Shown here one piece after another: positions 26,644-35,093 of a DNA stretch of 58,520 nt. Position 1 is the stretch's first letter, and each line of letters opens with the position of its first letter. The notes under the pieces were generated by a model, which saw nothing but the letters and a program-made list of their open reading frames with translations, ran no database searches and had not been told where the DNA came from. The position numbers were made by a program, and so were the translations under genes. This DNA is from Saprospiraceae bacterium (GTDB lineage Bacteria; Bacteroidota; Bacteroidia; Chitinophagales; Saprospiraceae). The stretch covers positions 1 to 58,520 of the forward strand of contig JARGNR010000038.1 in assembly GCA_029212405.1 (NCBI GenBank), read 5' to 3'.

Positions 26644-26661
26644 GTCACCCTAAGGTGTGAC
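26644..26661. promoter_or_regulatory. Imperfect 18-bp palindrome between divergent genes
   Basis: GTCAC and GTGAC are inverted with further partial pairing in the centre. It lies 47 bases before the ATG of the adhesin gene (minus) and 121 bases before the small membrane-protein gene (plus), a typical place for an operator. Confidence 0.3.
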
Positions 26662-26782
26662 TTTGGAATATGCCCACTAGTTTTCCAGTTTAATTTGGAA
26701 ACAGATTTCTAGCCTTACATTTACACTTGTTGACTCCTCAAGGAAACTTAACGTATATGTGCTACGTTCTACAAATTACACA

Positions 26783-27040
26783 ATGAGTAAATTTAGAAAA
26801 ATATTTTCTCCGTCTATTGTTAAAGCTATCGTGGTAGGCCTTGTCCTACTATTTGCACTCTTATTTTATTTCAAAGAAGACATTAAAGAACATAAAGTGA
26901 CGAAGGCTAAGATGGAAATGTTCAAGCGAATGTTGAAAACAGAACCTGAAGAGTGGCCGGGAGAATTCAAGGAGGTGTACGATAGTATGATTGTGATCAA
27001 GGAAGATTCAATTCCAAGCAGTCAAAAAAGTGAAAAGTAA
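26783..27040 (+). CDS. Small one-pass membrane protein
   Basis: This product of about 85 residues starts at the ATG at 26783; an upstream GTG would add eight residues. It has a basic N-terminus (MSKFRKIF), one membrane helix (about 12-32) and a charged, mostly helical tail with WPGEFKEVYD. I recognise no family. It may be a structural or regulatory membrane peptide. The next gene, encoding a secreted PNGase F-like enzyme, starts 127 bases later on the same strand but seems to be a separate unit. Confidence 0.55.
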   Translation: MSKFRKIFSPSIVKAIVVGLVLLFALLFYFKEDIKEHKVTKAKMEMFKRMLKTEPEEWPGEFKEVYDSMIVIKEDSIPSSQKSEK

Positions 27041-27167
27041 AAGGGTAAAAAGAATTCCATACTATTTTCTCTTGATCGGAATATTTTCTCAATTATTCCA
27101 CACAGCACGTCAGTAAGAATTTTTATATTCGGCAATTCCTACAAATTAAACCTAGTAATAGACGTAT

Positions 27168-30100
27168 ATGAAGAATCTATTTTGTTGCTTATTATTGATC
27201 GTGAGTGGTGTGTTTTCCTTGAATGCGCAGGATATTATTGAAGTTCAAACCTTGACCTATGATAGTACGGGTAGAGATTATATGTTTGAGTTTCCTGAAG
27301 AAGATGGGAGTACCTATGAACGGATACTCATGAAATATAACATGAGATGCAAAGGAGCAAAAATTTCAGTTCCAGGAAATACCAATTTAGGGTGTGGAGA
27401 ATGGGATTATAGTTGTAATACCTATATAGTGGATTCTTCCTATGTAGATTCGTTGAGTTCGACGCATCCATCGTATATTATCTCTGGGTTTGATGGAGAA
27501 GAATTTTCGTATACAAATACACCGACAAATACCTATGTTCAGTACGATCAGAAAAAAGTAGAATACACCAGTACAACTTCCGAAACGTTGGCTGCGGTGG
27601 TCAATGGAGACCAATCTGTGTCTCATCCTTTTGACCCTCAATATATTTCTTCAAAAACTCAATACGTATGGTCTGCCAGTGAGCTATCGAATGCAGGATT
27701 AACTGCGGGCTCTATAAGTGGATTGCAGATGGATTTGGATTGGTCTTCTGCCAATATTGATTTTCTAAGAGTTAGGATGGGAAATACGATGGCTTCAGAA
27801 CCTAACTCTTCTACCGTGCTTAGAGATGATTTGGAGCAGGTTTACTTTTTAAATACAACGCTCTTGGAAGGCAATAATTATTTGAAATTCTATGAAGACT
27901 TCGAATGGGATGGTTCATCGAATATTTTGGTTGAATTTAGTTTTACCAATAAAACAAATAGTTCAGAAGCGTTCAATGTGAAAGGGGGTGAAGTGAGTGA
28001 TGGAATTGGTTTAACAAGTACGGGTGTTGCCAGCTATCTAAATCTTACGGGTTCAGAAAATGTGATCCTTCCCAATGATAGATTTGATCAAATCTCAGAT
28101 GAAATCACCATTTCATTGTGGTCCTATGGAGACGAAGAAGTATTGCCAAGAAATACGACCATTTTTGAGGGGACAGATAATCAAAATAATAGACAAGCCA
28201 ACGTCCATTTGCCATGGTCCAATGGTCAGGTGTATTGGGATTGTGGATTTAGTGGAGGATATGACCGGATCAATAAGCAAGCCAACCCAGAAGATTTTAG
28301 CGGGAAGTGGAATCATTGGGCGTTTACCAAGAATGCAACTACTGGAAGTATGAAGATCTATCTGAATGGAGAATTGTGGCATTCTGGAACTGGGCTTACT
28401 AAATCAATTGATATTAAAAAAATGAATTTAGGGAGCGATCGGAATGGGAACAATAAGTACTTCGGTAAAATAGATGAATTCAGAGTTTGGGATAAAGAAT
28501 TAGATGCCAGCACTATTGCAAAATGGATGTCTAGAAAAATTGATGCCTCACATCCCAATTTTTCGAATTTAGTCAAGTATGTTCCTTTTAATGAAGGAGG
28601 TGGAGACATAGCATACGACCAAGCAGGAGCAGGAGGAATCTGTCAGATCACAGGAATACCTAAGTGGGATACTCAACGAGGAAACGATCGAAAATTGGAT
28701 TTCATTGCTGTTTCTGAACGACCAAATATTACTTTTGTAAATGGAATTTTTGGTGTGGATATTACTACATTAAGTGTCATTGATACCACTGAGAATTTAC
28801 CAAAAACGATCACAAAATATCAGGTGATTGGAACGGATTTAGAAGTAGAAGAAGAGTCGCAAGCCTGGGAAGCTTCGCCAGAATTGCTTTATGCCGAAGA
28901 TGGTACTGTCTTAGATGAGTTTGCAGTGGATTCTGAAGGGGTTATTACAATTGAGTCGTTGGATTATTTTAGAAAATTCCCATCTCGATTTGAAATTATG
29001 TCTTTTGTTACGCCTTATGGAATTTTTCTAGACTTAGGAGAAGATGGGAAAACCTGGACATTTGATGTCACTGATTTTGCTCCAATTTTAAAAGGAAAAA
29101 AGAGAATGTATCTTACTCTTGGTGGACAAAATCAGGAGGAAATGGATATCAAATTTGAATTTATCAAAGGGACGCCTCCAAGAGAAGTAATGGATATCCG
29201 ACAAATTTGGAGGTCAGGAAGATCAACAAATAACAATGCCATACGGACCGACGCTGTATTTGCGCCAGTAGATTACAAATTGGATGAAAATGGCTCCTAC
29301 TTTAAGATAAGAACTGCAATTACGGGACATGGTCAAGAAGGGGAGTTTGTGCCTAGATATCATGAAGTGAAACTCAATGGAGAGACAACGTTTCAGTGGC
29401 AGGTATGGACAGAATGTGCGGATAATCCGGTGTTTCCACAAGGGGGAACTTGGATATATGATCGAGCAGGGTGGTGTCCTGGAGCACCAACGGATTTGAA
29501 TCATTGGGATATCACAGATATGGTTACCCCAGGGGATATGGTCAATTTTGACTACGACATGTTCCAGGCAGCTGGAGATAGTCGGTACATTGTAAATCAC
29601 CAATTGGTGACGTATGGTGCGGCAAATTTTCAAAATGATGCTCGTCTGGTAGATGTGATCAGGCCATCAAATAAGGTAGAATATGCAAAAATAAATCCTG
29701 TGTGTAGTGCTCCGATTGTTGTGATAGAAAATACAGGGGCTGAAACATTGACCAGCGCTACAATATCCTATTATGTGCACGGAGGAGAAAAACTAACTTT
29801 TGAGTGGGAAGGTTCGCTCGGATTTTTGGAACAGGAAGAAGTCAGTTTACCACTTCCTGGAATGTCATTTTGGTTAGGTTCAGGGCAGACCAATTTTATT
29901 GCTGAGGTGAGTAACCCTAACGGAGTGATGGATGAGTACAGCAATAATGACAAATATATTTCGCCATTTGATATGCCAGACATGATCGATGAAGAAGCCT
30001 TGGTGGTATACACATTTACGAATAACTATGGCAGTGAAAATTCATTGCGCTTCAAAGATTTTGACCAGAATATTATTTTCAGTAGAGAAGAAATGGAACC

Positions 30101-30587
30101 AAATTTCTTTTATATCGATACGATCCCATTGGCAGAAGGATGTTATACGATGGAGGTAGACGATACGGGAGATAACGGGATGGAATTTTGGGCGCAACCT
30201 AATCAAGGAAGTGGAAGTGTCACATTTCTATCGCTAGACGAGCAAGTAGTAAAAACGTTTGATTCTGATTTTGGCAAGTTCATGCATTATTCTTTCGTAA
30301 AAGGACAATTTACGAATGTGGAGACTGTCGAACGTGCAATAGATTTTAAGATTTTCCCGAATCCAAACAATGGTATTTTTAATTTGACATTGGAATTAAA
30401 TCAACCTGAAGACATCGAAGTTATAATTACAGATATAACCGGAAAAAAGGTCTATAGTAAAACTGAGCCTCGTTATTATAGAGGTACGTTGGACATTGAT
30501 TTATCCCATGTTTCTGGAGGATTATATTCTTGTACTGTAGTATCTGGATCTAAAGTTTCCAGTAAAAAAATGGTGATTAATAGATAG
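27168..30587 (+). CDS. PNGase F-like secreted glycoamidase with LamG domain and T9SS tail
   Basis: This 1139-residue protein has a signal peptide (1-21). Residues 22-90 include GCGEWD; Asp80 matches the catalytic aspartate of PNGase F as I recall it. A LamG-type lectin-like domain lies at about 286-455. At about 612-690, FVTPYG and FDVTDF resume the first PNGase F domain. The second PNGase F domain is at about 705-825: RTAITGHGQ, an EF in place of the family's EW glutamate, and a DRAGWCPG that I recall as identical in PNGase F. A CARDB-like beta domain and a T9SS sorting domain (FPNPNNGIFN, about 1063-1139) follow. PNGase F removes N-glycans from proteins outside the cell. A third acidic residue of the family seems to be Thr here, so activity is likely but not certain. 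Confidence 0.8.
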   Translation: MKNLFCCLLLIVSGVFSLNAQDIIEVQTLTYDSTGRDYMFEFPEEDGSTYERILMKYNMRCKGAKISVPGNTNLGCGEWDYSCNTYIVDSSYVDSLSSTHPSYIISGFDGEEFSYTNTPTNTYVQYDQKKVEYTSTTSETLAAVVNGDQSVSHPFDPQYISSKTQYVWSASELSNAGLTAGSISGLQMDLDWSSANIDFLRVRMGNTMASEPNSSTVLRDDLEQVYFLNTTLLEGNNYLKFYEDFEWDGSSNILVEFSFTNKTNSSEAFNVKGGEVSDGIGLTSTGVASYLNLTGSENVILPNDRFDQISDEITISLWSYGDEEVLPRNTTIFEGTDNQNNRQANVHLPWSNGQVYWDCGFSGGYDRINKQANPEDFSGKWNHWAFTKNATTGSMKIYLNGELWHSGTGLTKSIDIKKMNLGSDRNGNNKYFGKIDEFRVWDKELDASTIAKWMSRKIDASHPNFSNLVKYVPFNEGGGDIAYDQAGAGGICQITGIPKWDTQRGNDRKLDFIAVSERPNITFVNGIFGVDITTLSVIDTTENLPKTITKYQVIGTDLEVEEESQAWEASPELLYAEDGTVLDEFAVDSEGVITIESLDYFRKFPSRFEIMSFVTPYGIFLDLGEDGKTWTFDVTDFAPILKGKKRMYLTLGGQNQEEMDIKFEFIKGTPPREVMDIRQIWRSGRSTNNNAIRTDAVFAPVDYKLDENGSYFKIRTAITGHGQEGEFVPRYHEVKLNGETTFQWQVWTECADNPVFPQGGTWIYDRAGWCPGAPTDLNHWDITDMVTPGDMVNFDYDMFQAAGDSRYIVNHQLVTYGAANFQNDARLVDVIRPSNKVEYAKINPVCSAPIVVIENTGAETLTSATISYYVHGGEKLTFEWEGSLGFLEQEEVSLPLPGMSFWLGSGQTNFIAEVSNPNGVMDEYSNNDKYISPFDMPDMIDEEALVVYTFTNNYGSENSLRFKDFDQNIIFSREEMEPNFFYIDTIPLAEGCYTMEVDDTGDNGMEFWAQPNQGSGSVTFLSLDEQVVKTFDSDFGKFMHYSFVKGQFTNVETVERAIDFKIFPNPNNGIFNLTLELNQPEDIEVIITDITGKKVYSKTEPRYYRGTLDIDLSHVSGGLYSCTVVSGSKVSSKKMVINR

Positions 30588-30600
30588 TATAAAAAAGGGT

Positions 30601-30638
30601 TTGACGTCTATCTAATTTATGAATAAAAATGACGTCAA
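30601..30638. promoter_or_regulatory. Inverted TTGACGTC/GACGTCAA pair
   Basis: Two 8-base arms, each containing the palindrome GACGTC, are inverted 22 bases apart. They start 13 bases after the PNGase-like stop and lie about 65 bases before the gene relic at 30704. There is no T-run, so an operator left from the lost gene is more likely than a terminator. Confidence 0.3.
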
Positions 30639-30703
30639 TTCTAATCATGATGTGGTTTTTTAATAGTAAATTAGACCATGTTAAGATCAACTATTAAAAG
30701 TTA

Positions 30704-30859
30704 ATGAATTGGAAGATCTATTATGTTTTCCTGTTCGTTTCTGTATGGGTATGTCAGAGTTTTTCGCAAGAGTATCGCACGAGAAAGGTTGATAAATTGT
30801 ATACCATTTCAGATGGTTTACCCTGTAATCAGATGCATAATATTTTCTTGAATAATTGA
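30704..30859 (+). pseudogene. N-terminal relic of a propeller-type sensor protein
   Basis: The frame has 51 codons: ATG, a clear signal peptide (about 1-22, ending CQSFSQ), then KLYTISDGLPCNQMHNIF and a stop. The phrase YTISDGLPxNQ is the usual first propeller motif of Bacteroidota two-component regulator propeller proteins (periplasmic sensor of hybrid histidine kinases or LytTR/LuxR-type regulators), which normally run 900-1400 residues. Nothing like the rest follows. It is therefore the start of a large sensor gene that was truncated. A short secreted peptide is an unlikely alternative. Confidence 0.7.
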
Positions 30860-31238
30860 ATACTACAAATACGAAGGAGAGTTGGTGTTTTAATAATAAA
30901 TTCTTCATAATAAAATTGGGCTTAATGATGGAAAAAGGGTTTTATCTTAACTTAGTTTTTATTGAAGAATATTGATCTTAATACATTTCTTCAATTGTTT
31001 TGCATAACAGTGATAAATATATAGGAATGTTCATTTGGAATATGCTTCGTTTTAAATCGTAGGGGAATTATTTCAAATTGGACTGGATTCAATTCAAATT
31101 TAGAAGTAACAATTTTGTTACTTTTTGTTTTTTGAGGATTTATTACAATTGTTGATTGTAGTGTCGACTCAAATTAATTTCATATCTTTTGCAGCATTTT
31201 CCTTACCGATTGCATTTCACTGTCAAATAACTATTTAT
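30860..31238. other. Intergenic region, promoter-like 3' half
   Basis: No further piece of the truncated sensor gene can be read here. Near the right end TTG at 31152-31154 and TATCTTTTG at 31183-31191 form a loose Bacteroidota promoter about 48 bases before the lipoprotein start at 31239. Confidence 0.4.
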
Positions 31239-32909
31239 ATGAAGAAGTATTTACCCATCCTGTTCTTTTGCACTTTAATCTTGGGAAGTTGCTATAAAGA
31301 TGCAGATAATACAAAACCCCCTCAAATTGTCATTGAAACCTCTGAAGTGTTTATCAATACAAGTATTAGCGGTAAAGTATTAGATTCGGCTGGAGAATTA
31401 GTGTCAGATTATACCATAATGGTAAACAATGAATGGAATGAAGTGAATTCAGATGGTTTCTTTCTAAAATTGAATAACCTCAAAAAGAAAGGTCAAACTT
31501 TTTACGTTTTCAAAAATGATGCACAAATAGGGATTAAGACACATCTTTTGGTTGAAAATGACATCAACCACATGGAAATTTGGCAGCATGAAGTATTGAA
31601 AAAAGAGGTGGTGAATAAAGATAATAAGACCGTCAGTCTGAATGGATCTTTGGTCGCAGATTTTTCCAACACGCAATGGGATACGGAATACAATGGTAAT
31701 GTTATTGCGAGGTATGTGGATATCCCTCCCTCGATTTCTTTGACGCAAGTAGGATATAATGATGTATCGGATGTATTAGCCATTGAGTCGAAAGGTGGAT
31801 TCTACTTGAATTTGGAAACGGGAGAAGGTACTTCTATTGGAGTCAATCCTGAACACCCAATAATCATTCAAGCCAATAATTTAGAAGATGATGTCAACAG
31901 TATATTCAAATTTGACTCTAGTGAAGAAGTATGGGTATGGGTGATGGATATCAAAGAAGGAACAGACATTGAGTTGTTGGGTGAAGGGTATTATACCTTT
32001 GCGAATTACTCTTCAGGGGTTTTTGTTGAAGGAATTGTAACGAAGGAAAACAAACCTGTTGCCTATCAAAGAATCGATTGGGATTTGGCGAATTTAACCA
32101 ATACTATTTGTACCACTGAGAAAGGGAAATGGATAGGTTTATTACCAGAGAATGAAGACGTAAATTTAAATCTTATTAATCCGTGTGAAGAAACGGTACA
32201 AACATTGACATTGGGAATTGATCTAGAAGATGTTCAAGGGGAAAACTTGATCATTGAAGACAATGATAATTATCAATTATTGGATATGACTATTCTTGAT
32301 TGCGAAGGAAATGTGGTCACAAATCCCATTTTGGATGTGAGCAATGATTCAGGAATAGACAATTACTTTTTTACATCCCAATATGCAGATCGTTGGATTT
32401 CAGTTTGTGATGAATTTACTATCGCTCCCATCAATGAATCTACTGGAGAGGAAGGAACTGAATTTGATTGGTCTACAGATATCACAGGTGATTTAGGTGT
32501 CTTGACTGCTTGTGATGAATTCAAGGATGGATACAGTTGGATTAAAATTCAGGGTGAAGAGAGATTTTATCCAGCATTTACAATTAATCAAGACGGGGAG
32601 CGAACTATTCTGGAAGAACCTGATGGAATTGTAAAGCTTTACTTTAAAGGCATAGATGAAGGAGTATATGATGTAGATGAGGTTAATATATTTATCAATG
32701 ATCCTAATTTTGGAGACAAAGGCTATTATATAAAATGTGAGAATTCTCCAGTAGGATGTGGTATAGATTATTTTAATGTAACCCATTTGGATACAGGGGA
32801 GAATGGAATGATAAGAGCTGCTTTTTCTGGGGATGTATGGATGCAAACCTTGTCTCCTCAAGTTGCAGGAATTTTTAAAGTAGAAGGAGTAATTGTCATC
32901 AAACGATAA
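31239..32909 (+). CDS. Secreted lipoprotein with carboxypeptidase-regulatory-like start
   Basis: The product has about 556 residues from the ATG at 31239, where the lipoprotein signal MKKYLPILFFCTLILGSC ends at Cys18; the longer frame upstream is not needed. The region after it (VFINTSISGKVLDSAGELVSDYTIMVNN) reads like a carboxypeptidase-regulatory-like beta-sandwich, a common start in Bacteroidota surface proteins. Several more beta-rich segments with scattered cysteines follow. I can give no enzyme function. It precedes an ECF sigma gene by 30 bases on the same strand, so these genes may be one operon with the anti-sigma/barrel and giant adhesin genes downstream. Confidence 0.7.
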   Translation: MKKYLPILFFCTLILGSCYKDADNTKPPQIVIETSEVFINTSISGKVLDSAGELVSDYTIMVNNEWNEVNSDGFFLKLNNLKKKGQTFYVFKNDAQIGIKTHLLVENDINHMEIWQHEVLKKEVVNKDNKTVSLNGSLVADFSNTQWDTEYNGNVIARYVDIPPSISLTQVGYNDVSDVLAIESKGGFYLNLETGEGTSIGVNPEHPIIIQANNLEDDVNSIFKFDSSEEVWVWVMDIKEGTDIELLGEGYYTFANYSSGVFVEGIVTKENKPVAYQRIDWDLANLTNTICTTEKGKWIGLLPENEDVNLNLINPCEETVQTLTLGIDLEDVQGENLIIEDNDNYQLLDMTILDCEGNVVTNPILDVSNDSGIDNYFFTSQYADRWISVCDEFTIAPINESTGEEGTEFDWSTDITGDLGVLTACDEFKDGYSWIKIQGEERFYPAFTINQDGERTILEEPDGIVKLYFKGIDEGVYDVDEVNIFINDPNFGDKGYYIKCENSPVGCGIDYFNVTHLDTGENGMIRAAFSGDVWMQTLSPQVAGIFKVEGVIVIKR

Positions 32910-32939
32910 TATTTCAAAGGGGTAGATCAAAACGAATAA

Positions 32940-33536
32940 TTGGAAGTCAATCAAATCATAAACGGATGCAAGTCAAATGACCGAAAATGCCAAAGAGCAT
33001 TTGTCGATCAGTTTTCTCCCTATCTATTTGGGGTTTGCAGAAGATATATATCTGATGAAGAGAAAGCCAAGGATTGTCTTCAGGAGGCATTGGTGCATAT
33101 TCTATCCAATATCAAGAAATATAAAGCTACAGGCTCGTTCAAGTCTTGGGCAGCAAGAGTGACCGCTACCCAGTGTTTGCAAATGATTCGAAGGGAGAAA
33201 CGACATATTACAGTAGATATTGAGAATTCTGCAGAGCCATCTGAGGAGGAAAGTATTTCAGACCGCCTTGAAGTAGAAGATATCATGAAGTTTTTAGAGA
33301 CGATTCCAGAACGGTATCGGATTGCAGTGAATATGTATATCATCGAAGGATATAGTCACAAGGAGATCGCTCAACATTTGGAAATTACGGAAAGTAGTTC
33401 CAGATCCTTAGTAACCAGAGCTAGAAAAATGATTGTTTCCGCTTTCGGAGATAGAAAAATGAAAATTGTACATAAAAAGTATTCAGATAGAAGCCAACCG
33501 CTGTATAGATTGAATCCTTTGAGTGTAAGAAAATAA
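32940..33536 (+). CDS. ECF-type RNA polymerase sigma factor
   Basis: This 198-residue protein uses a TTG start at 32940, which gives the usual N-terminus (EVNQIINGCKSNDRKCQRAFVDQF). Region 2 is at about 20-92 (KDCLQEALVHILSN, GSFKSWAARVTATQCLQMIRR) and region 4 at about 118-173 (IPERYRIAVNMYIIEGYSHKEIAQHLEITESSSRSLVTRARK). Regions 1 and 3 are missing, as expected. The following anti-sigma-like gene starts five bases after its stop. The pair probably controls the large surface protein downstream or the lipoprotein upstream; that target is inference. Confidence 0.9.
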   Translation: MEVNQIINGCKSNDRKCQRAFVDQFSPYLFGVCRRYISDEEKAKDCLQEALVHILSNIKKYKATGSFKSWAARVTATQCLQMIRREKRHITVDIENSAEPSEEESISDRLEVEDIMKFLETIPERYRIAVNMYIIEGYSHKEIAQHLEITESSSRSLVTRARKMIVSAFGDRKMKIVHKKYSDRSQPLYRLNPLSVRK

Positions 33537-33541
33537 AAATT

Positions 33542-35056
33542 ATGGAAGATAAATTCACTAACCAAGAGGAGCAACTTCGAGAATTGTCGGAAGACTTTAC
33601 CTTGCCTATTGATACGGATGCATTGTGGGACAAGGTGGAAGCTCAACTTCCTCCACAAAGCGATGAGAGAAGACCGATTATTTGGTGGTTTGCCAGTGGT
33701 ATGTTTATTATTTTGGTCAGTTTGCTTTTTGGTTTGAGCCGTACATCACCTCCTAATAAAGAGTCTGCAAATAAAAATTCGTCAGAGAATACATCTATTA
33801 TTGCAGAGAATACTACCCCTGTTGCAATCTTTAATAATTCTAAATCAAGGTCCCTATCTGAATCAATTGATACTCCAAACAATAATTCAAAAGAGGAATT
33901 TGAAAGGAGTGAATCGGGAAATACTGAAGTTCAAAGAAACACCAAACTGCATGCTCAAAACCACCTTAATACTCTAACAAAACCAAATAAAAAAGAAGTC
34001 GAAGAACTAAAAGCTTCAAATGAAATAACTCAACCTTTACTTGCATCGTCAGGGCTTGTGAGAAAAGATAAAAATCATACTCAAACGATAGTCAATTCAG
34101 ACAGCTATGATGAAAAATCCTCATCCCAGACAGAAGAAGAGATTGTTCAGAATACAATGGATGAAAAATCTCAGGATATTTTGACCAATCCTTCTTTTGA
34201 TCTGAAAAATGACCAAGAGAAACAAACGAAAGAACGATTTGTGTTTGAACAACCTCATTTAATTGCTGCAATTCCAGTCAAAACATTAGAAGCAAAAAAT
34301 AGCTTACCCATTCCACTACAAAAGATAACACCATTGAAAACCGTTGCATGGCTTCCATATTTCAAAGTAGCTGGCGGAGTGAATATTAACCAAAGTAAAC
34401 CGTATACTTCGAGCGATGTAGCACTTGAATTAACTCAATTTAATGCTGAGAAATCATTGATAGGAATTAGCAACGAATTACTTTTTGGCTATGAAAGTAC
34501 ATCTGGTTGGAGATGGGGTATTGGCCTCAATCACAATAGACTGGTACATCGATACAATCAAAATGAAATTGTTGTTTCAACCACAGAAATAGATGGGACA
34601 TTGGCCTCATTTATAGATGATGATGGGAAAATATCCTTAGTAGATGGTCAACTAACAGAAACTACCATCACCAATTATGATTTAAAGTGGCACCGAATAC
34701 ATGATTTGGTAAATGTTCAAATTTTAGTAGGAAAACAACTTGTTCAAAAAGGAAGATTTTCTTTGAATTCAAATGTTCATCTTCAAAAAAATATCTTCTC
34801 TACGCACAATGGATATTATTTATCTGAAAACAGTAATAGTATAGAGAAATTTACTTCAAGCGAATCTAACCCATATCAGAATTCAGGATTATTTGCGGGA
34901 GGTTCGTTGGATGTAGAATATGCATTTAACCAATTTTCAATTAGTGTGTCCCCTTTTGTTTCATTAGGGCTTAACAGTATGACACAAAATTCCAATTATT
35001 ATCAACTTAAAAACTCCCTTTCCGGTGTAACACTTGGCATAGTATACAGACCGTAA
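33542..35056 (+). CDS. Anti-sigma-like protein fused to a beta-barrel-like domain
   Basis: The 504-residue protein has a short cytoplasmic N-terminus (about 1-43, with DTDALWDKVEAQL), one membrane helix (about 45-64), a long polar Asn/Ser/Lys-rich linker (about 65-260) and a C-terminal domain of alternating beta strands ending in GVTLGIVYRP. That end resembles small outer-membrane barrels with a final aromatic-Arg-Pro strand. It is five bases from the sigma gene, so the N-terminus probably holds the sigma factor. The layout would let one chain span the periplasm from inner to outer membrane. Neither end has a motif strong enough for certainty. Confidence 0.65.
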   Translation: MEDKFTNQEEQLRELSEDFTLPIDTDALWDKVEAQLPPQSDERRPIIWWFASGMFIILVSLLFGLSRTSPPNKESANKNSSENTSIIAENTTPVAIFNNSKSRSLSESIDTPNNNSKEEFERSESGNTEVQRNTKLHAQNHLNTLTKPNKKEVEELKASNEITQPLLASSGLVRKDKNHTQTIVNSDSYDEKSSSQTEEEIVQNTMDEKSQDILTNPSFDLKNDQEKQTKERFVFEQPHLIAAIPVKTLEAKNSLPIPLQKITPLKTVAWLPYFKVAGGVNINQSKPYTSSDVALELTQFNAEKSLIGISNELLFGYESTSGWRWGIGLNHNRLVHRYNQNEIVVSTTEIDGTLASFIDDDGKISLVDGQLTETTITNYDLKWHRIHDLVNVQILVGKQLVQKGRFSLNSNVHLQKNIFSTHNGYYLSENSNSIEKFTSSESNPYQNSGLFAGGSLDVEYAFNQFSISVSPFVSLGLNSMTQNSNYYQLKNSLSGVTLGIVYRP

Positions 35057-35093
35057 GGGAGAGATTAAAAAAACCTTTTATAAAACGAAAATT

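Noticed and set aside
32977-33162. Frame beginning MTENAKEHLS, with an ATG start, overlapping the second ECF sigma gene
   Set aside because: It is in another frame; the sigma factor frame with a TTG start carries clear region 2 and region 4 motifs.
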